A stretch of DNA of 64,000 bases from Lujinxingia sediminis (GTDB lineage: Bacteria; Myxococcota_A; Bradymonadia; Bradymonadales; Bradymonadaceae): contig NZ_SADD01000004.1 of NCBI RefSeq assembly GCF_004005565.1, positions 186,001-250,000 of the forward strand, written 5' to 3'. The stretch's first letter is position 1. Every line of letters starts with the position of its first letter. This document shows positions 52,682 through 61,202 of this stretch, piece by piece. The translations under genes and the position numbers were made by a program. The notes beneath the pieces are model-generated. The model was not told the DNA's origin. It did not search any database and saw only the letters and a list, made by a program, of their open reading frames with translations.

Positions 52682-54223
52682 TTAGTGAGGACGCGGACCC
52701 TGAACGCGTTGCAGGCTTTTTAGCGCAGCGGCAGCGGCCTCCTCTGAGCCACCTCCCAGCTCGCGCATGCCGGCAAGGTCACGGGAGATGGCGCGCCTGG
52801 AGCGGGGGCGCGCCGACTCGAGCTCATCATACTGGCGCTGCTCTTCGGCGCTCATAAACGCCCAGTCGGGCCGCCCCAACCTCTGGCGTTCTGCACCGTT
52901 GGGCGCTGCCGGCCGGGGCTCATACAGATCCTCAACCGTGATCGGCCCCTGGCGTCGACCCAGGGCCTTGCGACGTGCATCGCCCCGCACAATCGAGCCT
53001 CCCAGCCCGTCGACCAGATAGGCGGTGCGCGCCTTATTGACCGCAAACATCGCGTTGTCGATCACCGACTGACGCACCGCTTCACGCGCCGACTCGCACC
53101 AGGGCACCACATCGACCCGCTCGCCCGGCGCGGTGTCCGCCACACCCTCACAGGTGCGCCCGATCATCGCCACACCGGCATAGGAGTAGAGCGGGCTGTC
53201 GATCTCCAGGCCGCACTGCGTCTGCACACTCCTGGAGAGCACCTCGGCGATGGCCTCCGGCCGGCGGTTGCTCCCGACCAGCTCGCAACCCAGACGCGTT
53301 GTCCAATGGAAAAGATCGGCCGCCTCCCAACTCAACGTCTCACTAAAAGGACCGGGCGACATCAGTGTGGCCGCGGGCACATCGACCGCCTCGGCCAGAA
53401 GCTCAAAAAGCCCTTCGGCCACCTGAGGCTCGATCGCCCCGTCAATCTCCACGCGATCGATGCTCTCGGCGCTTACCGCCTGCGCGCAACAGCCCGCCAC
53501 GCCTGGATGTCCGCTTCCCAACGCGCAACTTAAGAGGTGGGGGCGCGCCGGTGAACGGCTCACCCGGGCAATCGAGGCAAAGGCATCGGCGGCCTCACAG
53601 CTGGCCTTCTCGCTGACCACCTCCGGGCTCATCCACCCCTGATACCATTGTTCGTGAAGGTAGCGCCCCAGGCTGAGCACCATCTCAGGGTGCGCGCCTT
53701 CGGCCTGCTCAAGACAGCTCGAAGCGACCGTCGGGCGTAGCACCAGCACCGGCTGCAGGCGGCTTTTTACAAGCTCACTTGAGCCTTCCAGGATGGCGGT
53801 GCAGGCGTGCGTGGCGACCTGCTCCGAACGATCGGAGCTTCCCCGCACCAGGGCGTCGATGCCCAGAAGATCCCCCGAAAACATCATCATCAACGCCCGA
53901 TAAGGACCGGCGTTCCACGCGAGGAAAGGAATCCCGAAGCTCATCACCACCAGCGTCACCGGCAGCATCTTCTTGAACTCCCGCACACGCTGTTGCGCTC
54001 CGGCTACCACCAGCACCGGCAATGCCACCAAAAGCAGGTATGCCATCACCGGCACCGAAGGTGCCAGCCACTCGCTCACCGTGAAGAGCGCGACGAGCAT
54101 CGCCCCGGAGAGCGCCGCGGGAATGATCCACCGCCCGCTCTTCCACGCATCATCGGGCCTTGCGCCGGTGTCATACATCAGCGTGACATTGACCCGCCTC
54201 GAACGATCTTTGCGTTGGCTCAT
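52682..54223 (-). CDS. Membrane protein of the Tad operon, unknown function
   Basis: About 513 residues from the ATG at 54223 (GAGGCGAGTG upstream; the TTG at 54235 is unlikely). Cytosolic basic N-terminus, three TM helices (WIIPAALSGAMLVALFTVSEWL; VMAYLLLVALPVLVVAGA; LPVTLVVMSFGIPFLAW, within residues 32-105), then a ~400-residue extracytoplasmic domain with about ten Cys in helical context (ATHACTAILEG, ASSCLEQAEG, EKASCEAADAF, SCALGSGHPGVAGCCAQA, TRLGCELVG, TQCGLEID). The C-terminal 80 residues are charged and disordered. I do not recognise the family. First gene of the operon leading to the TadE/TadG genes. Confidence 0.8.
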   Translation of the reverse strand: MSQRKDRSRRVNVTLMYDTGARPDDAWKSGRWIIPAALSGAMLVALFTVSEWLAPSVPVMAYLLLVALPVLVVAGAQQRVREFKKMLPVTLVVMSFGIPFLAWNAGPYRALMMMFSGDLLGIDALVRGSSDRSEQVATHACTAILEGSSELVKSRLQPVLVLRPTVASSCLEQAEGAHPEMVLSLGRYLHEQWYQGWMSPEVVSEKASCEAADAFASIARVSRSPARPHLLSCALGSGHPGVAGCCAQAVSAESIDRVEIDGAIEPQVAEGLFELLAEAVDVPAATLMSPGPFSETLSWEAADLFHWTTRLGCELVGSNRRPEAIAEVLSRSVQTQCGLEIDSPLYSYAGVAMIGRTCEGVADTAPGERVDVVPWCESAREAVRQSVIDNAMFAVNKARTAYLVDGLGGSIVRGDARRKALGRRQGPITVEDLYEPRPAAPNGAERQRLGRPDWAFMSAEEQRQYDELESARPRSRRAISRDLAGMRELGGGSEEAAAAALKSLQRVQGPRPH

Positions 54224-54440
54224 CACTCGCCTCAATCACCTGATCTGGGGCCGGGGGCTCACTGCGGCACACGATGCCAGACCATGAGCGGGTTGTCGAT
54301 CACGACCGACCTCGCATGCCTTGCTACCTCTGGCGAGTTTGAACTCACCTCTACCCGGGCCTATACTCCGAGCCCGTGCTCACCTCGGCCCGGTGCCCTG
54401 TGCAAGACCCGGGCCCTGCTCACTTTAAGGCTGTCTACTC

Positions 54441-57400
54441 ATGCGCCATCATTGTTTCCCTCTTCGCCAGCTGATCGGGCTGGCGTTCTGTGTCGCCCTG
54501 CTGGGCGCATGCGGCGACGACGTCGTCGAAGATCCCGCCGACAGTGGGCTCGCTGATGTGGATGTCACCGACACCGGTGACACCTCGGACCCGGAAGACG
54601 CCCCCGACGTCGAGCCCGACGCGAGCGACGCCGACCTCGACGCCGACACGCAGCCTGATGGCTCCGACGACACCGGCCCGCTCACTCCCGATACCGACCT
54701 TGAGCCCGATGCCGACGTCGAACCTCCTCCCACCGAGGTGCTCCTGGAGAGCATCACCCCGGCACGCGGCCCGCTGGCCGGAGGTACGCCTTTTGTTGTG
54801 CGCGGCGAGGGCTTTAGCGAAGAGACCCGCGTCTTCTTTGATATTGTCGACGTGGAGGTCGACCTGATTGACGGGGCGCTCACCGGCACCACGCCTCCGG
54901 GTGCAGGCGTCGGCCCGGCTACCCTGCGTGTGATCGACCCTGTGCTGGGCGAAGACGCCCTGGTCAACGGCTTTACCTACTTCGAAGATCTGAGTTTTTC
55001 GTCGGTGCAACCCGCTCGCATCGCCACCTCCGGCGGCGCCGAACTCAGCGTGCGTGGCCGCGGATTCTCGCCGGAGACTCGCGTCAGCCTGGGTGGCAAC
55101 ACCGCGCTTCGTCATACGTTTATCAGCTCGGAGCTTTTGCGCATTATCGCGCCTCCGGGGATTGCCGGACCGGCCGATCTTCGGCTGACCAACCCGGACG
55201 CCTCGCTCACCGCCCCGAACGCTCTGCTCTATGTCGCGTCCGTCGACCTTGGGCGTGTCGAGCCGTCCTACGGCGATGCCGCAGGCGATGAGCTTGTGAC
55301 GATCTACGGCGCGGGGTTCGCCGAGACGATGGAGGTCTACTTCGACAACGCTCGGGCCACGCTGGAAGCGGTCGCCTCGGACGGCTCTTCGGCCACCCTG
55401 CGCACCCCCGGTGGTGCCCCCGGCTCGGTCGATCTGCGTGTGGAGCTTGAGGGCGACGGGGCGTATCTGGCCGACGCCTTCTACTACCTGAGCTCGGAGA
55501 GCACCTTCGGCGTCGACGCGCTGCGCCCCGACTCCGGAAGCAGCCTGGGCGGCGACGAAGTCCTGATCTTCGGCGGCGGCCTCGACGCGACCGGTCTTCA
55601 GGTGAGCTTCGGCGGCGAGGTTGCCACCCTCGTGGAGCAGAGCGCCAACCTCGTCCGCGTGCTCACTCCCCCCGGCGCTCCGGGCGTCGTGGACCTGAGC
55701 TTGAGCGCCGACGGCCAGCCTGACCTCGTCCTTCCCGACGCCTTCACCTACGGCGCGCCCCTCTCCCTTGACGCGCTCACTCCCGCAAGCGGCGACATCG
55801 CCGGTGGCTACCCCCTCACCCTCACCGGCGCAGGCCTTACAGGAACCACCGAGGTGCGCCTGGGTGGCCTGTCCCAGAACTTCACGGTCCACGACGACAC
55901 CAGCCTCACCATTCACGTGGGCCCCGGCGCCCCCGGCCCGGCCTCGCTCGATCTCATCCGCGCCGACGCCCGCGCCACCCTCGACGATGCCTTCACCTTC
56001 ACCGAAGACCTGGCGATCTGGGGCTTTGAGCCCACCCGCGGCGCGGTGGCCGGAAACACCTACATCATCGTGCGCGGCCAGGGCTTTGCTCCCGACACCG
56101 AGCTCACCTTCGGCGGCGCACCGGCCACCGACATCACGCCTATCGACGCCAACACCCTCGCGCTGCGCACCCCGCCCGGAAGCACTGGCGAGGTCGAAGT
56201 TCGCGCCACACAGGGCGCGCAAGAGGCCGTGGCGCCCGAACCCTTCAGCTACTTCAACCCCGGCGCGCGCTTCGGCGGTGCCTGGGGCCCGCCGGTCAAC
56301 GGCTCGGTGAACGTCACCGTCTTCACCCACGATGGCCGCCCGGTCGAAGGCGCCTTTGTGATGCTCTCCACCAACGCCAACACCCCTTATACCGGCGCCA
56401 CCAACGCTGCCGGGATGGTCACCCTCTCCGGCCCCGACGTCTATGGCGAACAAACCGTCACGGCCACCGCCCCGGAGCATTCGGCAGCCACCGCTCAGCG
56501 CGTCGACGCCGAGAACATCACCCTCTTTTTGCACCCGCCCTCCTCCGATGGTGACGGCAGCTTCCCCCCCGGGCCTCCCACCGCGCTCTTCCGCGGGGAG
56601 GTCCTGGGGCTCGACAAGGTCGGCATCCCCGACCCCGACGAGATCCTCATGGCCCAGGTCTTCTCGACCCGTCCCTCCATGCGCGCGCAGATCCCCAGCC
56701 CGGGGTCCAACTCGGTGATATTTGAGGAGGGCGAGTTTGAGATCACGACACGTGTAGGCGATCTGGCGCTGGTGGCGCTGGGTGGGCTCTACAACACACG
56801 CACCCAGGAATTCCGCCCGCTGCGCATGGGACTGGCGCGCTACCTCTTCGCTGCCGACAGCCAGAGCTACGAGGTCGACATCGACCTGACGATTCCGCTC
56901 AACGCCTCGACGCGCTTTAAGTTCATCGCCCCGCCGGTGCTTGAGCCGGGCCCCTCGACCCACAGGGTCAACCTCTACCTGGACCTGGGCTACGACGGGG
57001 TCTTCGGCCCGATGCGCAGCTACAGCTCCACCGAAGACCTCATTGAGGCCGACCGCATCGCGAACCTGCGTGGCGAGCTTGCTGATGCCTCCTACAGCGT
57101 GACAGCCCGCATCGACAACAACGGGCGACTTCCCCTTGTGGAGACGTACGCCTACGAGCTCACCGAGCTTGCTCGCACCCACGACCTCGACGCGCTTCCC
57201 GCGCCGCTCGACTTCATCACCCCCATCCAGGGCGGCCGCCCCGCCAACGGGCTGGTGCAGTGGGAGCACATCGGCAGCACGCTGCCGGATTTGCATTACG
57301 TCTTCCTGGAAGACTTCCAGGGCACCGTCGTCTGGGAGGCCTTTGTCGCCGGCGAGGCCACCGGGCTGCGCTTCCCGGAGTTCCCGGACTTCTCGCACCT

Positions 57401-57560
57401 GCCCCCCGAAGAGCGCCCGGTGCCCTACCCCGGCGGCACCTATTTCCTGGTGGTCTATGGCATCAAAAAAGAAGGCGTGAGCGCCGACAACTTCGCCTAC
57501 TCCGTTCTCAACGGCGACTGGCAAGGGGTCGCCGTCAACGAGGTCTTGATGACCTTCTGA
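54441..57560 (+). CDS. Six-TIG-domain surface lipoprotein, copy 1
   Basis: 1039 residues. Signal peptide with LGAC lipobox, then ~70 residues of Asp/Glu/Pro linker. Six IPT/TIG domains at ~97-560, each opening with a (P)(A/T)xG...GG/AGxxxxxxGxGF/L pattern (SITPARGPLAGGTPFVVRGEGF to FEPTRGAVAGNTYIIVRGQGF). Then a carboxypeptidase-regulatory-like beta domain (GSVNVTVFTHDGRPVEGAFVMLST, ~610-690), and a beta-rich C-terminal region (~720-1039) shared with the next gene, containing YLDLGYDG and FPDFSHLPPEERP. Predicted rod-like outer-surface adhesin or polymer-binding protein. Located 108 bases before its paralogue. Confidence 0.88.
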   Translation: MRHHCFPLRQLIGLAFCVALLGACGDDVVEDPADSGLADVDVTDTGDTSDPEDAPDVEPDASDADLDADTQPDGSDDTGPLTPDTDLEPDADVEPPPTEVLLESITPARGPLAGGTPFVVRGEGFSEETRVFFDIVDVEVDLIDGALTGTTPPGAGVGPATLRVIDPVLGEDALVNGFTYFEDLSFSSVQPARIATSGGAELSVRGRGFSPETRVSLGGNTALRHTFISSELLRIIAPPGIAGPADLRLTNPDASLTAPNALLYVASVDLGRVEPSYGDAAGDELVTIYGAGFAETMEVYFDNARATLEAVASDGSSATLRTPGGAPGSVDLRVELEGDGAYLADAFYYLSSESTFGVDALRPDSGSSLGGDEVLIFGGGLDATGLQVSFGGEVATLVEQSANLVRVLTPPGAPGVVDLSLSADGQPDLVLPDAFTYGAPLSLDALTPASGDIAGGYPLTLTGAGLTGTTEVRLGGLSQNFTVHDDTSLTIHVGPGAPGPASLDLIRADARATLDDAFTFTEDLAIWGFEPTRGAVAGNTYIIVRGQGFAPDTELTFGGAPATDITPIDANTLALRTPPGSTGEVEVRATQGAQEAVAPEPFSYFNPGARFGGAWGPPVNGSVNVTVFTHDGRPVEGAFVMLSTNANTPYTGATNAAGMVTLSGPDVYGEQTVTATAPEHSAATAQRVDAENITLFLHPPSSDGDGSFPPGPPTALFRGEVLGLDKVGIPDPDEILMAQVFSTRPSMRAQIPSPGSNSVIFEEGEFEITTRVGDLALVALGGLYNTRTQEFRPLRMGLARYLFAADSQSYEVDIDLTIPLNASTRFKFIAPPVLEPGPSTHRVNLYLDLGYDGVFGPMRSYSSTEDLIEADRIANLRGELADASYSVTARIDNNGRLPLVETYAYELTELARTHDLDALPAPLDFITPIQGGRPANGLVQWEHIGSTLPDLHYVFLEDFQGTVVWEAFVAGEATGLRFPEFPDFSHLPPEERPVPYPGGTYFLVVYGIKKEGVSADNFAYSVLNGDWQGVAVNEVLMTF

Positions 57561-57608
57561 CTCGCCCGGAAACAATTCTGGCGCCCTCACACGTTGGTCG
57601 GAGTGCGC

Positions 57609-57652
57609 GGGAGGGCGGCGGCGTGTCGCTGCGCCCTCTCCCTTTTGAGCGA
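57609..57652 (+). terminator. Imperfect hairpin with T-run between TIG genes
   Basis: GGGAGGGC pairs with GCCCTCTCCC (two-base bulge), followed by TTTTGAG; about 50 bases past the first TIG gene stop. Confidence 0.55.
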
Positions 57653-57667
57653 TCCCAAGGAGTCACC

Positions 57668-60600
57668 GTGCTGCCATTTCCCCAACCTCATGTCTCGACG
57701 CCACGGCCCCCTGCCTGGCGAGCGCTGGTGCTCGTGAGCATCCTTTTGAGCGTGATGGTATGGAGCTCGGCCTGCGGCGATGACGTCGAGCCTGATCCGA
57801 TCGACGACCCGGCCGACACCTCGTACCCCGATGCGGGCAACGACGCCGGGGATCGCGATGTCATCGACGATTCCGACGCGTCCGACGCCGAGGATGACGG
57901 CGGCCGCAGGCCTCCACCCGACGACTCGGGCGACTTTCAGTTCGACGAAGACCTCGCGCTCAGCGCGGTGATTCCCGCCCGCGGCCCGACCGCCGGCAAC
58001 ACCCCGGTGCGCTTTGAAGGGAGCGGCCTGACCTCCGAGACGCAGATTTTCTTCGACGACGAGCCCCTGGAGACGCGCTTTGAAAGCGGCCAGCTCGTGG
58101 CTTCCACACCACCGGCCACGTCGACCGGCCCGGTCACCGTGCGCGCCTTCAACCTGGAGGGCGACTCGGTGGAGCTGATCAACGGCTACACCTACGCCGA
58201 CCCTCTGCAGGTCGAGAGCTTCAGCCCGAGCGTGCTCCCGACCACCGGTGGCATTGAGGTCACCGCCCGCGGCCGCGGCTTCACCGCCGAGCTCGCGATC
58301 AACGTTGGCGAGCGCGCCTCCCCTCGCGTCACCGTGATCTCCGATGAGCTTTTGCGCTTTATCGCCCCACCCCACCCTGCAGGCGCTGCCACCGTCGAGC
58401 TCGTCGGTCCGGACACCCGCACACGCGTGACCGATGCTCTGACCTACTTTAACGAGCTGGCGATCCTCTCCATCTCCCCCGCCAGCGGCCCCACCGCCGG
58501 CGGCCAGCTGGTCACGATCACCGCCGAGGGGCTCACCGACGACACCGAGGTGAGCTTTGACGGCCGCCCCGCCATGGTGGAGGCCGTCAACCCGGCGGCT
58601 GGCACCGTGCAGGTGCGCACCCCGGCGGCCAGCGCTGCCGGTCCGGCGGACCTTCAAATCCTCAACGGGCATAGCGCCGACTTTCTGGCCGACGCCTACC
58701 ACTACGACGACAGCAGCGCTCCGGCGCTCCTCGGCCTCTCGCCAGCGCGCGGCGACGCCGCCGGCGGCACGCTTGTGAGCGTCGCGGTGCGCGGACTCGA
58801 CGCCCCCGGCACCGAGCTGCGCTTTGGCGGAGAGCCCGCAACCCTGCTCACCACCGGCCCCACCCACGCGCTCGTGCTGACCCCGCCGGGCTCGCCAGGA
58901 AAGGTCGACGTCACGCTGCATCAGGGCCCCACGCTTATCGACACCCTGCCCGACGCATTTGACTACCTCCCGACCCTCACCCTGGAGAGCGTCACCCCGG
59001 CTCAGGGCAGCAGCGCGGGTGGCGAGGTCGTGAAGCTTCGCGGCGAAGGCCTCGACCAGGTCAGCTCGGTGGACTTTGGCGGGGTGGCCGCAGCCTTCAC
59101 CCTCATCGACAGCACCGTCCTGGAGGTGACCACCCCGGCTGCAGCGCCCTCGGTGGTCGATGTGCGCGTGCGCCAGGGCCAGCGCGACGCCACCCTTCCC
59201 GACGCGTACCGTTTTGTTGGCGAGCCCGAGATCTGGTCCTTTTATCCAACCCGCGGCGCCATCGCGGGCAACACCTTCGTGACCCTGCAGGGTCAGGGAC
59301 TGGAGGGCGATGTAGCGCTGACCCTGGGCGGTCGCCCCGTCACAGAGCTTGAGCGCACCGGCCCCAACACCCTGACCTTCCGCACCCCGGCGAACGCCGT
59401 CGGTCCGCACGATCTCGATCTTCGCGTCGAGGGCCAACCGGTCGAAGCGCCTTACCCCTTCACCTACTTCAACCCCCTGAGCACCTTTGGCGGTGCGAGC
59501 GGCGCCCCTGTCAACGGCGCGGTCAACATCACCGTCTTAACCCTCGATGGTCAGCCCATCGCCGGCGCCTTCGTGATGCTCTCCACCCGCGCCGACACCC
59601 CGTATCAAGGCCGCACCAACGGCTTTGGGCAGCTCACCCTCTCCGGCCCCGATGTGCTCGGCCCGCAGGTCATCACCGCCACCGCCCCCACCTTCTCAAC
59701 GGTGACCACCCACCAGGTCGACGCCGAGAATATCACCGTCATCCTCAGCCCCATTGAACCCGCAGAGGGCGAGGGTGGCGGCGGGGGGTATTATCCCCCG
59801 ATTGGCGTGATTCGTGGGGAGGTGCGTGTCACCGGCAAAGACAGCGAGATCGACGGCTCGCTCAACGTCAACCTCACCCGCGTGCGCACCTCGCAGAGCT
59901 CGATGACCGGCCCGACCATCAACCCGGGCCTGCGCGGTTCCATCGCTGGCGGGGAGGGCAACTTCCAGATCACCACCCGCACCGGCGATATGGCGCTGGT
60001 AGCCTTCTGCGGCCACTTCGACGATCAGACCGAAACCTTCACCCCCCTCTTCCTGGGCATCGAGCGCTACCTCTTCGTCGGAGACGGCCAGCAGCTTGAG
60101 GTGGATCTGGAGTGCAACATCCCCCTCAACCGCTCTCTGGCGGTGCAGCTCGTCGACCCGATCTTTTCGCCGGATGGCCCCAACACCAACCGCGCCATCG
60201 GCTACCTGGACCTGGGCTACGAGGGCTATGTGCGCCTCTTTGGCGACCGCACCACCCTTGAGAGCCTCATCCGCCTTCAGAGCTTCCCCGCGGCCGAGGG
60301 TATCCTCAGCGACATCACCTACGCCGTACTCGCCGGGTCCTACCGCAACGGCGGGGTTCCCTACTCCCAGATCGCGCTCGAAACCATCTCGCCATGGGCC
60401 ACCAGCGCCACCTCGCCACCCCTTGTCGCCGTGCCCCGGCCGGTCTCACCGGCCTCCGGCGGGCTTGTCACCGATGGCAAACTGCGGCTGGGCCTCGACG
60501 GCGTGGCCGAGCCCGACCTCTTCTACATCGTCGTCCGCAACGCCCAGGGCCTGCCGGTCTGGACCTTTGTCGTCCCCGGCCATGAGCGCGTCGTGCAGCT

Positions 60601-60799
60601 CCCCGAGCTCCCCGACTTCTCGGATCTACCCGCCGATCAGCGCCCCGAGCCCTACCAGCCGGGCACCCTCTACGTGGTCGCCTACGGGCTGCGCATCGAC
60701 GATTTTGACTTCGATCGTTTCAGCTACGCCGATTTCAGCAGCGATCGCTGGGCGGCCTTCTCAGTCAACACCTGGCAGCTCCGCCTGAGCGACGAGTAG
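57668..60799 (+). CDS. Six-TIG-domain surface lipoprotein, copy 2
   Basis: About 1043 residues; GTG at 57668 with AAGGAG 5 nt upstream. Signal peptide with SSAC lipobox, Asp-rich linker (DPADTSYPDAGNDAGDRDV). Six TIG domains (VIPARGPTAGNTPVRFEGSGL, FSPSVLPTTGGIEVTARGRGF, SISPASGPTAGGQLVTITAEG, and so on to FYPTRGAIAGNTFVTLQGQGL). A regulatory-like domain (GAVNITVLTLDGQPIAGAFVMLST) and a C-terminal region parallel to copy 1 (YLDLGYEGYV; LPELPDFSDLPADQRPEPYQPG) follow. A recent-style tandem paralogue of the preceding gene but clearly diverged along its length. Likely surface-exposed. Confidence 0.88.
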   Translation: MLPFPQPHVSTPRPPAWRALVLVSILLSVMVWSSACGDDVEPDPIDDPADTSYPDAGNDAGDRDVIDDSDASDAEDDGGRRPPPDDSGDFQFDEDLALSAVIPARGPTAGNTPVRFEGSGLTSETQIFFDDEPLETRFESGQLVASTPPATSTGPVTVRAFNLEGDSVELINGYTYADPLQVESFSPSVLPTTGGIEVTARGRGFTAELAINVGERASPRVTVISDELLRFIAPPHPAGAATVELVGPDTRTRVTDALTYFNELAILSISPASGPTAGGQLVTITAEGLTDDTEVSFDGRPAMVEAVNPAAGTVQVRTPAASAAGPADLQILNGHSADFLADAYHYDDSSAPALLGLSPARGDAAGGTLVSVAVRGLDAPGTELRFGGEPATLLTTGPTHALVLTPPGSPGKVDVTLHQGPTLIDTLPDAFDYLPTLTLESVTPAQGSSAGGEVVKLRGEGLDQVSSVDFGGVAAAFTLIDSTVLEVTTPAAAPSVVDVRVRQGQRDATLPDAYRFVGEPEIWSFYPTRGAIAGNTFVTLQGQGLEGDVALTLGGRPVTELERTGPNTLTFRTPANAVGPHDLDLRVEGQPVEAPYPFTYFNPLSTFGGASGAPVNGAVNITVLTLDGQPIAGAFVMLSTRADTPYQGRTNGFGQLTLSGPDVLGPQVITATAPTFSTVTTHQVDAENITVILSPIEPAEGEGGGGGYYPPIGVIRGEVRVTGKDSEIDGSLNVNLTRVRTSQSSMTGPTINPGLRGSIAGGEGNFQITTRTGDMALVAFCGHFDDQTETFTPLFLGIERYLFVGDGQQLEVDLECNIPLNRSLAVQLVDPIFSPDGPNTNRAIGYLDLGYEGYVRLFGDRTTLESLIRLQSFPAAEGILSDITYAVLAGSYRNGGVPYSQIALETISPWATSATSPPLVAVPRPVSPASGGLVTDGKLRLGLDGVAEPDLFYIVVRNAQGLPVWTFVVPGHERVVQLPELPDFSDLPADQRPEPYQPGTLYVVAYGLRIDDFDFDRFSYADFSSDRWAAFSVNTWQLRLSDE

Positions 60800-61202
60800 T
60801 TTTTCTAACGATGGCGCATGCCTACCGGGCCGCCCGATCCCTCTTTTGGGATCGAGCGGCCCCTTTTTGTTTTCCCACGTCTGGCGCGCGCTGTTCCGAC
60901 AGCCCATCGATTCCCCACCACCGGAGCGCGGTGTTTTGCGACACGCCATCGTTTTTCGTCTGCCAGAACCAAACCCGGGGGCATCGACCCTCCCCTCGCC
61001 CCGCTCTTACGAGATGTTGCCGATTCACGCGCCTCCCATGCTCGTCGCTGGTACTTCCGGGGCCCTCGGCCCTCCCCCGCCCCACAACGCCCCGACGCGA
61101 TCACCCTGCGATCCTCTGCGGCCCGGGTTGTGACTTCGGCGGCCCCCTTGCTATGGTGCCGCGCCCTTCGGTCCCTCCCCAATTTCCCCCCTTATTTAGA
61201 GT
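60800..61202. other. Intergenic region upstream of mutS
   Basis: 403 bases. Contains the terminator at 60827-60868. The rest has no supported gene; the mutS ATG at 61203 lacks a clear Shine-Dalgarno, and no promoter boxes are evident to me. Confidence 0.45.
60827..60868 (+). terminator. Intrinsic terminator of the TIG lipoprotein genes
   Basis: Stem GGGCCGC-CC-GATCCC / GGGATC-GA-GCGGCCC with a 6-nt loop, then CTTTTTGTTTT; 27 bases past the stop. Confidence 0.93.

Noticed and set aside
54435-57590. Very long minus-strand open frame (over 1000 codons) opposite the first TIG lipoprotein
   Set aside because: Antisense shadow caused by high GC and biased third positions; no signal peptide or domain, while the plus strand encodes recognisable TIG repeats.
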